Assembly: GCA_016292015.1 (NCBI GenBank)
Contig: JAEEZY010000003.1
Coordinates: 1 to 64,000 of the forward strand
Direction: 5' to 3'
Length of the DNA: 64,000 nucleotides
From: Bacteroidales bacterium
Lineage (GTDB): Bacteria; Bacteroidota; Bacteroidia; Bacteroidales; P3
Positions within the stretch are counted from its first letter, which is position 1. The number at the start of each line of letters is the position of its first letter. Positions 17,167 to 26,244 of the stretch are shown one piece after another. A model generated the notes under the pieces. That model had not been told where the DNA came from, did not search any database, and saw only the letters and a list, made by a program, of their open reading frames with translations. The translations under genes and the position numbers were made by a program.

Positions 17167-18561
17167 CTATCCGTGTATCGCCTTTCCGTAGGCGGCTTCG
17201 ATGGCTTCCATCACCGCTTCACTCATCGTGGGGTGCGGATGCACGGCGTGGGCAATCTGCTTGGCCGTGAGACCGTTTTCGCGAGCAGCCACCATCTCGG
17301 CAATCATCTCCGTCACGTTGTCGCCACACATGTGGCAGCCCACCAGCTTGTCGGTGGCCTTGTCGATGACCACCTTCACAAAACCGTCGGTGTTGCCTGC
17401 CGCCGTCGCCTTGCCGCTGGCCTTGAAGAAGAATTTTCCAACCAGTATATCCATCCCCGCCTCGCGGGCTTTCTTCTCGGTCAGGCCTACGCTCGCCACC
17501 TCGGGAGTGGTGTAGGTGCAACCCGGTATGTTGTCGTAGGAGACCTTGTGCGGGTCGCCTCCGCATATCTTCTCCACACAGCAGATAGCCTCTGCGCTGG
17601 CCACGTGTGCCAATGCCGGCCCGTGCACCACGTCGCCTATGGCATAGTATCCGTCCACGTTGGTCTTGTAGTAGTCGTCAACCGTTATCTTTCCGCGTTC
17701 GAAAGCGATGCCCGTCTCCTCAAGGCCAATGCCCTCGAGATTGGTCACCACTCCCACAGCCGACAGCACCACGTCGCAGTCGATCACCGTCTCGGTGCCT
17801 TTCTTCTGGTCTTTCACCGTAACGTGGCACACGTCGCCCTCGATATCGACCTTATCGACACTCGACGACACCATCACCTTCATACCCATCTTGCGGAACG
17901 AACGGCTTATCTGAGCCGCCGTGTCCTCGTCCTCGTTGGGCAGGATCTGGGGCATGAACTCGACCAAGGTCACCTGCACGCCGATGCTCTGGTAGAAGAA
18001 GGCGAACTCGCTTCCGATGGCGCCACTTCCGCACACCAACATGCTCTTGGGTTTCTGCGGCAGGGTCATCGCCTCGCGGTAGCCGATGATATGTTTGCCG
18101 TCCTGCGGCATCGCCGGCATCACCTTGCTCCTTGCACCGGTGGCTATGATTATATGGTTGGCTTCGTATATCGTCTCCACTCCGTCGGCGGCTTTCACCG
18201 CCACCTTCTTGCCAGGCATCACGCGGGCGGTGCCGTTTATCACCTCAACACCGTTCTTGTTGAGCAGAAACTGCACACCCTTGCTCATGGTGGCAGCCAC
18301 TCCCCTACTCCGTTCCACCATAGCCTGCAGGTCGGCCTCGGCGCCCTCTGCCTTCACACCATAATTGGCTGAGTGGTTGATATAGTTGAACACCTGAGCG
18401 CTCTTGAGCAGAGCCTTGGTGGGTATGCATCCCCAGTTGAGGCAGATGCCACCCAGGTTCTCGCGTTCCACAACGGCGGTTTTCAGACCCATCTGGGCAC
18501 CCTTGACGGCAGCCACATAGCCTCCCGGGCCGCTGCCTATGACTATAAGATCGTAGTTCAT
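17167..18561 (-). CDS. lpdA: Dihydrolipoyl dehydrogenase
   Basis: A 464-residue flavoprotein, the E3 component of 2-oxoacid dehydrogenase or glycine-cleavage complexes. It has the FAD motif GSGPGGYVAA near residues 9-18, the redox-active disulfide LNWGCIPTK preceded by GGICLN near residues 38-49, a second Rossmann motif GSGAIGSEFA near 177, TYTTPEVASVGLT, and the C-terminal active-site pair HPHPTMSE near 440-447. No E1 or E2 gene lies beside it. On the minus strand TACTTTTG (plus 18603-18610) gives a -7 box 42 bp upstream, so it is its own unit. Confidence 0.96.
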   Translation of the reverse strand: MNYDLIVIGSGPGGYVAAVKGAQMGLKTAVVERENLGGICLNWGCIPTKALLKSAQVFNYINHSANYGVKAEGAEADLQAMVERSRGVAATMSKGVQFLLNKNGVEVINGTARVMPGKKVAVKAADGVETIYEANHIIIATGARSKVMPAMPQDGKHIIGYREAMTLPQKPKSMLVCGSGAIGSEFAFFYQSIGVQVTLVEFMPQILPNEDEDTAAQISRSFRKMGMKVMVSSSVDKVDIEGDVCHVTVKDQKKGTETVIDCDVVLSAVGVVTNLEGIGLEETGIAFERGKITVDDYYKTNVDGYYAIGDVVHGPALAHVASAEAICCVEKICGGDPHKVSYDNIPGCTYTTPEVASVGLTEKKAREAGMDILVGKFFFKASGKATAAGNTDGFVKVVIDKATDKLVGCHMCGDNVTEMIAEMVAARENGLTAKQIAHAVHPHPTMSEAVMEAIEAAYGKAIHG

Positions 18562-18876
18562 TATGATTATTTTATTAATGCTTTTATTTTATAAATGGAT
18601 TGCAAAAGTACGAAAAAAAACAAAACTATCCATCCCCGCCGCCGCAAACTCCGCCAACCGAAGTAGGCAATAAAAACAAGGTGAAGCCGTTAATATAAGC
18701 GAGTCGGATTTGATATGAATTGCACACGCTTTTATAAAATGCTGATTATCACCCCCCCCCGCAAAACTTGCGACCGTAATCTGACGCTTTCCGCGAGTTC
18801 TCCTCTCGTTTTATTTTCTTGCTTACCCTACCCCGTTGCCTTGTTTGGCGACGATGGTGTTTGCTTTTAACCAATA
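18562..18876. other. Intergenic region with lpdA promoter
   Basis: Holds the lpdA -7 box (minus strand, plus 18603-18610) and a C9 homopolymer at 18752-18760. No gene or terminator was found. The plus strand offers no clear promoter for the gene at 18877. Confidence 0.5.
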
Positions 18877-19167
18877 ATGAAACCCATGAACATGATTTCT
18901 ATCTTTTCTAAACTGTATCACAATACCCATTTATGGATTGTGCTTACTTGCATTGGAGTATGGCTATTAGTTTTTCAAAACTTTTTTTCAGGAACAAAAG
19001 ACGTATATGTTGTTGGTGGCGAGATTGAATCAGAAGTAAGTGGAAATGTATCCGTAGATAATACCGTTGATGTGAATCTACAAAGAATCAACGGTTATAG
19101 AAATTGTTTCTACAACAGCTATAGTAAACACCCTAATGATTATTATCGCATTCCTATTTCGTATTAA
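18877..19167 (+). CDS. Small single-pass membrane protein
   Basis: A 96-residue protein of unknown function. It has one transmembrane helix near residues 19-36 (LWIVLTCIGVWLLVF) and a polar tail beginning GTKDVYVVGGEIESEVSGNV, then SVDNTVDVNLQRINGYRN. The start may be the ATG at 18877 or the second Met codon at 18886. It lies 17 bp upstream of the zinc-ribbon protein gene and is probably co-transcribed. The pair is AT-rich compared with flanking genes, so lateral gain is possible. Confidence 0.65.
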   Translation: MKPMNMISIFSKLYHNTHLWIVLTCIGVWLLVFQNFFSGTKDVYVVGGEIESEVSGNVSVDNTVDVNLQRINGYRNCFYNSYSKHPNDYYRIPISY

Positions 19168-19184
19168 TCAATAATTCATAAGTT

Positions 19185-20129
19185 ATGTTTTGCAAACATT
19201 GTGGAAAAAAAATAACAGACGACAGCGTATTCTGTCCCAAATGTGGAAATTTGGTGGTCGAGTCAAGAATTCAAACTAAAACCGACTCTTCGCCTAATGA
19301 GCAACATTGGATATCCACAAAAAACCTTCAATGGAAAAAACCTTATTTTGCTAGATGTGTTCAGATTATTTTGGTTGCAGCAGCACTATTCTTTGCTGTT
19401 TACAGTCTTGTATCAATGATATGGATTGGAGAAAATGTGATATCTAGTGGATATGGTTATGGTCATTATTATATGGAGCAAGATCCTTATTATATGGCGC
19501 AAGATCCTTGGGAAATCACTGGATTTACAGATGTAGATAGAGCTTATAGTAACTACGATTGTGAATCAAAATTCCGGACAAAAATGTGGTTTTTTGTACA
19601 TGGACCATCTCTTATCATTATTGGACTGACATTTTTTTGGTTTTCTCGGACGCGTTTTCCCAAAAAGGATAATGAACTCCCACGAGATATAGCCGATGAA
19701 ATTGAAGACTACCAATGGTATGGTTTTAATACTAACAAATACGTATTCTTCAAAAAAGATGGAAAGTATGGCATAATTGATGTTTGTAATTATCGTGTAA
19801 ACATCCCTGCAAAATATGACGCCATATTATGGAGAATTCCGAATAGAACCTTTGACGCTACATCTAACGGTAAAACCAAAACAATGTCCGTAGCTGATAA
19901 GTTTTATTATACCGATCATAAGAACGACGATAAAAAAAAACGTAAAATCATACTGACTACCATTGGAGTATTACTTTCACTATGGGCTGCATTCCTCATT
20001 ATCGTTGATTTGATTGACATTATGATTGCAGATGGCACTGCTAATCATATAGCAATCATTATTATATCATCATTGTCGGTGGTCGGTGCATTTTTCTGTT
20101 TCAAAAAATCTCGTCCTAAAGAAGAATAG
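19185..20129 (+). CDS. Zinc-ribbon membrane protein with WG-like segment
   Basis: A 314-residue protein. It begins with a double-CxxC zinc ribbon (MFCKHCGKKI ... VFCPKCGNLVV, residues 3-21). Hydrophobic segments follow near 63-82, 145-162, 254-276 and 283-300. Between them (about 185-215) is a WG-repeat-like stretch, KDGKYGIIDVCNYRVNIP followed by AKYDAI. The fold pattern is common in Bacteroidota proteins of unknown role. Two near-identical short units, MEQDPYYMAQDP, occur at about residue 96. It is co-directional with the small membrane protein before it. No function is assigned. Confidence 0.75.
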   Translation: MFCKHCGKKITDDSVFCPKCGNLVVESRIQTKTDSSPNEQHWISTKNLQWKKPYFARCVQIILVAAALFFAVYSLVSMIWIGENVISSGYGYGHYYMEQDPYYMAQDPWEITGFTDVDRAYSNYDCESKFRTKMWFFVHGPSLIIIGLTFFWFSRTRFPKKDNELPRDIADEIEDYQWYGFNTNKYVFFKKDGKYGIIDVCNYRVNIPAKYDAILWRIPNRTFDATSNGKTKTMSVADKFYYTDHKNDDKKKRKIILTTIGVLLSLWAAFLIIVDLIDIMIADGTANHIAIIIISSLSVVGAFFCFKKSRPKEE

Positions 20130-20176
20130 TACAACAATTAATTAACCCCAAGTTTAACTAATAAAAACCTAAAATC

Positions 20177-20935
20177 ATGGAATTACCTATCCAAATCGAT
20201 GTTATTTCGGTGGCGCGGGCGGCTAACGCGGCGCACTTTGAGTACATGAGCACGGTGTGCCAGCGTGTGGAGGCTGCACAGCTGGAGAACGACTTGTGGC
20301 AGACCGCCGAGCGCGATTTCATCACCGCCTACAAGGCCGAGGACAAGGCTTTCAAGCAGTACCGCGCCAGCGAACTCACCGAGCCTATACGCCAGGCCGA
20401 CGAGGAACGCGACCGGATCTACGCCTCTCTGCGCGACGCCATCAAGGCTTTTGCGAAATTCCCAGTTGAATCGACGGCCGAGAACGCCGCACCGCTGCTG
20501 CGCGTGATAAAGAACTACAAAATCACCACGCGCGAGAACTACATGAAGGAGAGCGGCCTGATTGACAACATGCTGCAGGACCTTATGCAGTACCGCGCGC
20601 AGCTGACCGCGCTCGGCCTGAGGGACGTGGTCTCTCAGTTACGGCAGAAGAACGATGAGGTGCGCCAGCTCATTGCCGACCGTAACGATGAGCGCATGGA
20701 GCAGATTGCTGGTGTGCTGAAGGCGGCACGCCGGGCGAGCGACGAGGCTTATGCCGTGCTGGTGCTCTACACCAACGCCTTTGCCGCCCTTAACCCGACC
20801 GTGACTGACGCACAGAACCTTGTGCGACAGATGCAGGAGGACCTTGAGTACTTCCGCCAGCACGCCTTGACAACCCAGAGCCGCACAGGCAGCGACACCC
20901 CAGAGACCGGTGGCGGGGCGCCGGAAAACGTGTAA
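20177..20935 (+). CDS. DUF6261-like helical protein
   Basis: A 252-residue, strongly helical, signal-less protein. Long charged helices run through residues 20-240 with the pattern seen in DUF6261 proteins of Bacteroidota (HFEYMSTVCQRVEAA near the start, NYKITTRENYMKESGLIDNM in the middle). It ends in a Gly/Pro-rich tail (TGSDTPETGGGAPENV). It is much more GC-rich than the two genes before it. The family function is unknown; the assignment rests on remembered pattern and length. It is followed directly by an unusual 21-bp repeat array (20949-21123). Confidence 0.65.
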   Translation: MELPIQIDVISVARAANAAHFEYMSTVCQRVEAAQLENDLWQTAERDFITAYKAEDKAFKQYRASELTEPIRQADEERDRIYASLRDAIKAFAKFPVESTAENAAPLLRVIKNYKITTRENYMKESGLIDNMLQDLMQYRAQLTALGLRDVVSQLRQKNDEVRQLIADRNDERMEQIAGVLKAARRASDEAYAVLVLYTNAFAALNPTVTDAQNLVRQMQEDLEYFRQHALTTQSRTGSDTPETGGGAPENV

Positions 20936-20948
20936 ACGTGCGTCGCAA

Positions 20949-21123
20949 GGCTGCGAAATCATGAAACACTGCTGCGAGACGGTTTTGCATTGTTGCGAAA
21001 CCGTCTCGCACTTTTGCGACAGGCTTTCGCAGTCTGCAATTTTTGTTTACAGAACTGCGAGACCGTTTTGCAGCCTTGCAATTTTAATTTGCAGAACTGC
21101 GAAAAGGTTTCGCAACATTGCGC
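20949..21123. repeat. Degenerate 21-bp palindromic repeat array
   Basis: About eight consecutive 20-21 bp units share the plan nnnTGCGAnnnnnTTTnGCA. Units two and three pair as a perfect 12-bp stem (20974-20985 with 20998-21009). Because 21 is a multiple of three both strands stay open and translate into seven-residue repeats, but neither reading looks like a real protein. It sits between the DUF6261-like gene and a terminator. Confidence 0.8.
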
Positions 21124-21196
21124 TACATGATTACAAAAAAACGCCCCATCAATTTTAGGTGAGGAAGCGTTGGGGTTTTGGTAATAATGGAAAGAG

Positions 21197-21223
21197 AAAG
21201 GCACTCCTTTGGGGAGTGCCTTT
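21197..21223 (+). terminator. Intrinsic terminator between convergent genes
   Basis: AAAGGCACTCC pairs with GGAGTGCCTTT around a TTTGG loop, followed by CTTGTTGTTTTTG. It can serve the DUF6261-like gene, and on the other strand the DUF975 gene. Confidence 0.75.
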
Positions 21224-21244
21224 CTTGTTGTTTTTGTTGCGTTG

Positions 21245-21928
21245 TTATGCCTCGATGCTCTGGCTGGCCTTCAGGTCTTCGTAGAAGAGTGCGTGGGCGG
21301 CGCTCATCTTGGGTTTCACCCAGAGTGAGAGTATGCCGCAGGTGAGTATGCACAGCAGCAGCCATCCGATGTAGCTGAGGTCGAGCAGGAAGAGCTTTCC
21401 CTTGTGACCTGCCATCATGATGCGGCTCTCGTGGATGCACTCCTCGGCCGAAAGCTCGGGCTTGTCCTTCGAGATATAGAAGGCCATGGCGTAGGAGTAG
21501 GACTTCACGATGCCGGGAATGATGAACAGCAGCATCCAGAGGAAGACATAGACGGAGGTAAGGAACGGCACCTCGAGCGAACGTCCGTAGTCCTTGGCAT
21601 TGAAGTTGGAGAACATCAGGCCAGTGAAGTTACGGTACTCTTCGCCCCGTACAACACGGAGGAAAAGGGTTTCGTAGGTGTAGCTCAGCGGCACCACCAG
21701 CAGCAGGCTTATGAGCGAACCCAGCATCACCCAGGAGAAACGCTCCATGAACACCGGGAAAAGCATGTCAGTATGGCTCAAACGCCTGAATATGCTGGAG
21801 TAGAAGTTCGTATTGCACGACACATAGAGGCTGATGACCGTGAGGATAAGTGTGGCGACAACCACAGGTGTGATCTTGCCGGAGAGCACGTTGGCAGCCT
21901 GGTCGCGGTATTCTTTGCAACTTTTCAT
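21245..21928 (-). CDS. DUF975 family membrane protein
   Basis: A 227-residue integral membrane protein. Family hallmarks are the KDYGRSLEVPFLTSVYVFLW segment, LLFIIPGIVKSYSYAMAFYI with the IPGI turn, DKPELSAEECIHESRIMMAG, HKGKLFLLDLSYIGW and the C-terminal LFYEDLKA. About five transmembrane helices are visible. The N-terminal part has a loop where other members carry their first two helices. Its role is unknown. It ends 26 bp upstream of nothing on its own strand, and its start lies 26 bp downstream of pruA's stop, so it may share the pruA transcript. Confidence 0.88.
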   Translation of the reverse strand: MKSCKEYRDQAANVLSGKITPVVVATLILTVISLYVSCNTNFYSSIFRRLSHTDMLFPVFMERFSWVMLGSLISLLLVVPLSYTYETLFLRVVRGEEYRNFTGLMFSNFNAKDYGRSLEVPFLTSVYVFLWMLLFIIPGIVKSYSYAMAFYISKDKPELSAEECIHESRIMMAGHKGKLFLLDLSYIGWLLLCILTCGILSLWVKPKMSAAHALFYEDLKASQSIEA

Positions 21929-21954
21929 ATCGACAGATATTTATGGTTAGATAA

Positions 21955-23589
21955 TCAATCCTTGTCGCTTATGAACGGATAAGCGTAGTTGCGGGCGGGG
22001 TCGAAGGTCTCTTTGATGGCCTGCGGAGAGGTCCAACGGATGAGGTTGAGGTAGGAACCTGCCTTGTCGTTGGTGCCGCTGGCACGGGCACCTCCGAAGG
22101 GCTGCTGACCTACAACAGCTCCGGTGGGCTTGTCGTTGTAATAGATGTTGCCGGCTGCATATTTCAGAATCTCGGCACCCTGACGGAGAGCCTTGCGGTC
22201 GTCGGCAAAGATGGCGCCGGTGAGGGCATAGGGAGAGGTCTCGTCGCAGAGGTGGAGGGTCTGCTCGTACTTGGCATCTTCGTAAACGTAGATGGTGATG
22301 ATGGGTCCGAAGATTTCCTCGCACATGGATTTGTATTTGGGGGTCTTGGCGAGGATGACGGTGGGCTGGATGAACCAACCTTTCTTCTTGTCGCCTTTAC
22401 CGCCGAAGACTATCTCGGCATCCTTGCTCTTCTTGGCATGGTCGATGTAGCGCATGCAGTTGTCGAAGGAGGCTTCGTCGATGACAGCGTTGACGAAGGC
22501 ACTGAAGTCGCGGACATCGCCGACCTTGATTTCGTCAATCATCTTGCCGACGAGTTTCTGGACCTTGGGCCAGAGGCTCTTGGGGACATAGGCACGGCTG
22601 GCAGCGGAGCATTTCTGTCCCTGATACTCGAAGGCACCACGGACGATGGCAGTGGCCACCTGCTCGGGGTCAGCACTCTTGTGAGCGAAGATGAAGTCCT
22701 TGCCACCGGTTTCGCCGACAATCTTGGGATAGGTCTTGTATTTTGCGATGTTGTCGCCGATGGATTTCCAGAAGCTGTTGAAGGTGCCTGTGGAGCCGGT
22801 GAAGTGGACACCAGCGAGGTTTTCGTCAGCAAAGGCAACCTTGCCGATGAGTGAGCCGCTGCCTGGGAGGAAGTTGACAACACCGTCGGGGAGACCGGCC
22901 TCTTTGTAAATCTTCATGAGGAGGTAGTTGGAGAGCATGGCGGTGGTGGAGGGCTTCCAGATGCAGACATTGCCCATGAGCACGGGGCTGAGGCAGAGGT
23001 TGGAGGCGATGGAGGTGAAGTTGAATGGGGTGATGGCGAAGACGAAGCCTTCGAGAGGACGGTAGGTCACGTAGTTGAGGGTGCCCTTGTCGCTGCAAGG
23101 CTGGTCGCTGTAGATTTGTGAAGCGTAGTAGGCATTGTAGCGGAGGAAGTCGACGAGCTCGCAAGCAGAGTCGATTTCGGCCTGCATGGTGGTTTTGCCC
23201 TGACCGAGCATGGTGGCTGCGTTGATGAGCCAACGGTATTTGCCGGAGATGAGGGTGGCAATTTTCTGCATGATGCTGGCACGGTCGATCCAAGGCATGT
23301 TGGCCCACTCTTCGTGAGCTTTCATGGCAGCGGCGATAGCAGCCTTGACCTCTTTGTCGGTAACTTTATAGTATTTGGCCAAGACGTGCTTGTTGTCGGT
23401 GGGCATGACAATCTGGCCCATCTCCTTGGTCTTGATTTCCTTGCCGCCGATTATGGGGCAGATGGTCGTCGTTTTCTTGTAGAGATCTTCCAGGGCCTTG
23501 CGGATTTCCTTGCGCTCGGGGCTGCCGGGTTTGTAACCGAGAACGGGCTCGTTCTCAGGCTTCGGGAATGAAAAGATTGTGTTGTTCAT
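21955..23589 (-). CDS. pruA: L-glutamate gamma-semialdehyde dehydrogenase
   Basis: A 544-residue aldehyde dehydrogenase that oxidises glutamate-5-semialdehyde to glutamate, the second step of proline breakdown. The catalytic glutamate is in IVGETGGKDF near residue 292 and the catalytic cysteine in GQKCSAASRAYVP near 326. The opening FSFPKPENEPVLGYKPGSPE is characteristic of the single-function Bacteroidota enzyme (no fused proline dehydrogenase). Its minus promoter (plus 23640-23671) overlaps a divergent plus promoter. DUF975 follows on the same strand. No putA-type gene is in view. Confidence 0.95.
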   Translation of the reverse strand: MNNTIFSFPKPENEPVLGYKPGSPERKEIRKALEDLYKKTTTICPIIGGKEIKTKEMGQIVMPTDNKHVLAKYYKVTDKEVKAAIAAAMKAHEEWANMPWIDRASIMQKIATLISGKYRWLINAATMLGQGKTTMQAEIDSACELVDFLRYNAYYASQIYSDQPCSDKGTLNYVTYRPLEGFVFAITPFNFTSIASNLCLSPVLMGNVCIWKPSTTAMLSNYLLMKIYKEAGLPDGVVNFLPGSGSLIGKVAFADENLAGVHFTGSTGTFNSFWKSIGDNIAKYKTYPKIVGETGGKDFIFAHKSADPEQVATAIVRGAFEYQGQKCSAASRAYVPKSLWPKVQKLVGKMIDEIKVGDVRDFSAFVNAVIDEASFDNCMRYIDHAKKSKDAEIVFGGKGDKKKGWFIQPTVILAKTPKYKSMCEEIFGPIITIYVYEDAKYEQTLHLCDETSPYALTGAIFADDRKALRQGAEILKYAAGNIYYNDKPTGAVVGQQPFGGARASGTNDKAGSYLNLIRWTSPQAIKETFDPARNYAYPFISDKD

Positions 23590-23639
23590 GAGTGATATTT
23601 TTAATTGTTGATACTGTCAATGTTGCAAAACAACGACTG

Positions 23640-23671
23640 CAAAGATACTGATATTTTTCTTTGTTTTCAAA
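23640..23671 (-). promoter_or_regulatory. pruA promoter TTTG-N20-TATCTTTG
   Basis: On the minus strand TTTG (plus 23668-23671) and TATCTTTG (plus 23640-23647) are separated by 20 bp, an ideal match. The -7 box is 51 bp from the pruA start. Confidence 0.75.
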
Positions 23672-23688
23672 AAAAGTTAGTAACTTTG
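23660..23688 (+). promoter_or_regulatory. Divergent promoter TTTG-N17-TAACTTTG
   Basis: TTTG at 23660-23663 and TAACTTTG at 23681-23688 point at the lipoprotein gene at 23871, giving a leader of about 175 nt filled with tandem words. It overlaps the pruA promoter, so polymerase can occupy only one at a time. Confidence 0.65.
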
Positions 23689-23870
23689 CAGAAGTTTTCA
23701 GGAATTGGTGATTGGTGAATAGTGATGAGTGAATAGTGATTAGTGATTAGACAAATGTAATCTGTGAGTCCGATCCATATCAACATATCAACCCCAATCC
23801 CTATCAACCTATCAATACCTAACCTAACAACAATAAACACCGAACATATCAACAATAAAATAGTAGAACA

Positions 23871-24326
23871 ATGAAAAAAATCGGAATCATCATGATGTGT
23901 GTCGCAGCTTTGCTCTTCGCCTCCTGCGGCAGCACAAGCAGCACTACCAGAAGCGCCGTCAGCAGCGCTCTCGGCTCTAACACCGCCGCCACCGCCAACG
24001 GCACCGCATGCGGCCAGGCCATCATCGGCCTCTACAACAACTACAAGGCCACCAAGAAACTCGACATGACCAACGCCTCCAACATCACCAACACCCTGGC
24101 GCTCGTCACCGCCTACTCGCAGCTGAAAAACAACAAGGGCAACAAGGACTACCGCAAATCGTTTGTGAGCGGGATGGTGCTTGGCGGAGCCGGTATCATC
24201 ACCAACAACAACGCCTACTCGCTGGTGAACCAGATAGAGAACGCGGCTGGGTTGAGCAGCACGACACGGAGCAACATATCCACCGCTGCATCGACGGTGT
24301 CGTCGATACTGTCGATACTGCAGTAA
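23871..24326 (+). CDS. Small lipoprotein, Ala/Ser/Thr/Asn-rich
   Basis: A 151-residue protein with a lipoprotein signal ending LLFASC, cysteine near residue 19, followed by a low-complexity Ser/Thr linker. The mature part is helical and small-residue rich (QAIIGLYNNYKATKKLDMTN ... SNISTAASTVSSILSILQ). I do not recognise a named family, though Bacteroidota commonly carry short lipoproteins of this type. It is a single-gene unit with a divergent promoter and a strong terminator at 24357-24385. Confidence 0.8.
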   Translation: MKKIGIIMMCVAALLFASCGSTSSTTRSAVSSALGSNTAATANGTACGQAIIGLYNNYKATKKLDMTNASNITNTLALVTAYSQLKNNKGNKDYRKSFVSGMVLGGAGIITNNNAYSLVNQIENAAGLSSTTRSNISTAASTVSSILSILQ

Positions 24327-24356
24327 GTGCGTGCCCGCACGGGGCAATAAAGAAAT

Positions 24357-24385
24357 ACAGGCTGTCACTTGGGGTGGCAGCCTGT
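24357..24385 (+). terminator. Intrinsic terminator
   Basis: ACAGGCTGTCAC pairs with GTGGCAGCCTGT (one G-T pair) and is followed by GTTTTTGTTTG. Confidence 0.85.
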
Positions 24386-24416
24386 GTTTTTGTTTGTGGG
24401 GTGTGTGAGCTCGGGG

Positions 24417-24884
24417 TTAGAGGTCGTTGAGGAGGGCTTGGAGGCCTTGCTGGAGGTCGTTGTAGGTGGCTTCGAAGTTGCCTGTGTACCAGGGGTCGGC
24501 TATGTTGCGATGGGAGGCATGGGGGACGTGGTCGAGAAGGAGGGTGATTTTGCCCTCGGGGTCGGAGGGGATGATGCGGCGGAGCTGACGGAGGTTGGCC
24601 TCTTCCATTAATATAATGTGGTCGAAGAGGGAGTAGTCGGCAGGGGTTATCTGTCGGGCACGGTGGGTGCCTGGATCGATACCGTGGGAGATGAGGCAGC
24701 GACGTGCAGGGGGGTACATGGGGTTGCCATGCTCTTCGTCGCTGGTGCCGGCAGAGTCGATGTGGTAGAGGTGTTCGAGTCCCCTCCGTATCAACTCTGT
24801 ATGAAACATGGCTTCGGCCATCTGGCTACGACAGATGTTTCCGAGGCAGACGAATAGGATGCGGGTTGGGGTTTGGGTGGTCAC
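24417..24884 (-). CDS. Low-molecular-weight protein-tyrosine phosphatase
   Basis: A 155-residue phosphatase. The P-loop VCLGNICRSQMAEA near residues 12-25 carries the catalytic Cys and Arg, and IADPWYTGNF near residue 128 carries the general-acid aspartate. Such enzymes dephosphorylate tyrosine kinases of exopolysaccharide export or arsenate-like substrates; no partner is close. The gene may be co-transcribed with nothing else; 139 bp of G-rich repetitive DNA separates it from sdaA. Confidence 0.93.
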   Translation of the reverse strand: MTTQTPTRILFVCLGNICRSQMAEAMFHTELIRRGLEHLYHIDSAGTSDEEHGNPMYPPARRCLISHGIDPGTHRARQITPADYSLFDHIILMEEANLRQLRRIIPSDPEGKITLLLDHVPHASHRNIADPWYTGNFEATYNDLQQGLQALLNDL

Positions 24885-25023
24885 GGGTGGATTGGGGTGA
24901 GTTTGAGGGGTTTGGGGGTGGGTTTGGAGGGTTGGGTGGTCACGGGTGTTTTTAGGGGTGAGTTTTTTTAGTTGGGGGGGGAGAGTTGGGTTTAGGTGTA
25001 GGTTTGGAGGGTTGGGTTGGGGA

Positions 25024-26226
25024 TTAGTTTTCTTCTTCGGTTAGGAGAGCGAGGCCACCTTGGGCTGTTTCCTTGTAGAGGCTGGGGAGGTCTTTGCCGG
25101 TGAGGTTCATGGTGCGGACCACCTTGTCGAAGGAGATGAGGTGCTTGCCGTCGGACATCATGGCGTAGATGTTGATGTCGAGTGCTCGGAGGGCAGCCAT
25201 TGCATTGCGCTCGATGCAGGGAATCTGGACGAGGCCGCACATGGGGTCGCAGGTGAGTCCGAGGTTGTGCTCCATGGCCATTTCGGCTGCATATTCAATC
25301 TGCTGTGGACTTCCACCAAAGAGCTGGTTGGCAGCTACGGCAGCCATGACACAGGCACTACCCACTTCGCCTTGACAACCCACTTCGGCACCGGAGATGG
25401 AGGCTTGGGTCTTGATGACGTTGGCAAAGAGACCGGCTGTGGCCATGGCCTTGAGGATGGACTTTTCGGAGAAGAGGTGGTTCTTTTTGAGGTGGTAGAG
25501 GACGGCAGGAAGGACTCCGGCAGAGCCACAGGTGGGGGCTGTGACGATGTGACCTCCGGTGGCATTGCGCTCGGAGGTGGCAAGTGCATAGGCTATGACG
25601 AGGGCACGGCTCTGGAGGGAGGGTTTGAAGCTGGAGGCACGGACGAAATACTGACGGGCTTTGCTGCGGAGCTTGAGTCCACCCTGGATGACACCGTCGG
25701 TGTGGAGGCCTTCCTCGATGGTGTCCTGCATGATTTGCCACATGCGGGCGAGGTAGTCCCAGATTTCCTTGCCTTCGCACTGCTCGACATACTCCCAGTA
25801 GTTGAGGCCTTCTTTCTCGATGTAGTCGAGGACTTCGCTGATGTGGGAGAACTGATAGACCTCCTTGTTGTCGCTCTGTGTCTGCTCGTTGGCGAGGTTG
25901 CCGCCTCCGATGCTGTAGATGGTCCAGTTGTCGGTGACGTTACCGTCGGGGTCGAGGGCTTCGTAGAGCATGCCGTTGGTGTGGAACTGTGGCACGATGT
26001 CGGGGCGCCAGACTATCTCGACAGGTATGGGTGAAGAAGCGGCAATGATGGCTTGGTCGGTGAGGTGGCCTTTACCCGTGGCAGCGAGGGAGCCGTAGAG
26101 TGTTACGCGGAACTTGGCGGCATGGGGGTTCTTTTCCTTGAACATGGAGGCCGCCTTGTGGGGACCCATGGTGTGGCTGGACGAGGGGCCGAAGCCGTCT
26201 TTGTAGATTTTGGTTATGGATTCCAT
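25024..26226 (-). CDS. sdaA: L-serine ammonia-lyase (iron-sulfur type)
   Basis: A 400-residue single-chain L-serine dehydratase, making pyruvate and ammonia from serine. The beta domain comes first, with FGPSSSHTMGPHKAA near residues 12-26; the alpha domain follows with the cluster cysteines in APTCGSAGVLPA and CDPMCGLVQIPCIERNA. I chose ATG 26226; the open frame runs 45 codons further upstream, but that stretch (RTSRTSRASRASR) only translates tandem CTAGA repeats at 26250-26310. It shares strand with ppdK. Pyruvate from serine can be fed to or from PEP by that enzyme. Confidence 0.95.
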   Translation of the reverse strand: MESITKIYKDGFGPSSSHTMGPHKAASMFKEKNPHAAKFRVTLYGSLAATGKGHLTDQAIIAASSPIPVEIVWRPDIVPQFHTNGMLYEALDPDGNVTDNWTIYSIGGGNLANEQTQSDNKEVYQFSHISEVLDYIEKEGLNYWEYVEQCEGKEIWDYLARMWQIMQDTIEEGLHTDGVIQGGLKLRSKARQYFVRASSFKPSLQSRALVIAYALATSERNATGGHIVTAPTCGSAGVLPAVLYHLKKNHLFSEKSILKAMATAGLFANVIKTQASISGAEVGCQGEVGSACVMAAVAANQLFGGSPQQIEYAAEMAMEHNLGLTCDPMCGLVQIPCIERNAMAALRALDINIYAMMSDGKHLISFDKVVRTMNLTGKDLPSLYKETAQGGLALLTEEEN

Positions 26227-26244
26227 GGTTGGGGGGTAGTTTTT

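Noticed and set aside
17077..18372. 431-residue ORF antisense to lpdA
   Set aside because: Shadow of lpdA; the start lies in tandem repeat words.
20910..21158. Cys-rich 82-residue plus-strand ORF and an 81-residue minus ORF
   Set aside because: Both are translations of the 21-bp repeat array, which keeps all frames open; they begin inside the DUF6261-like gene or its tail.
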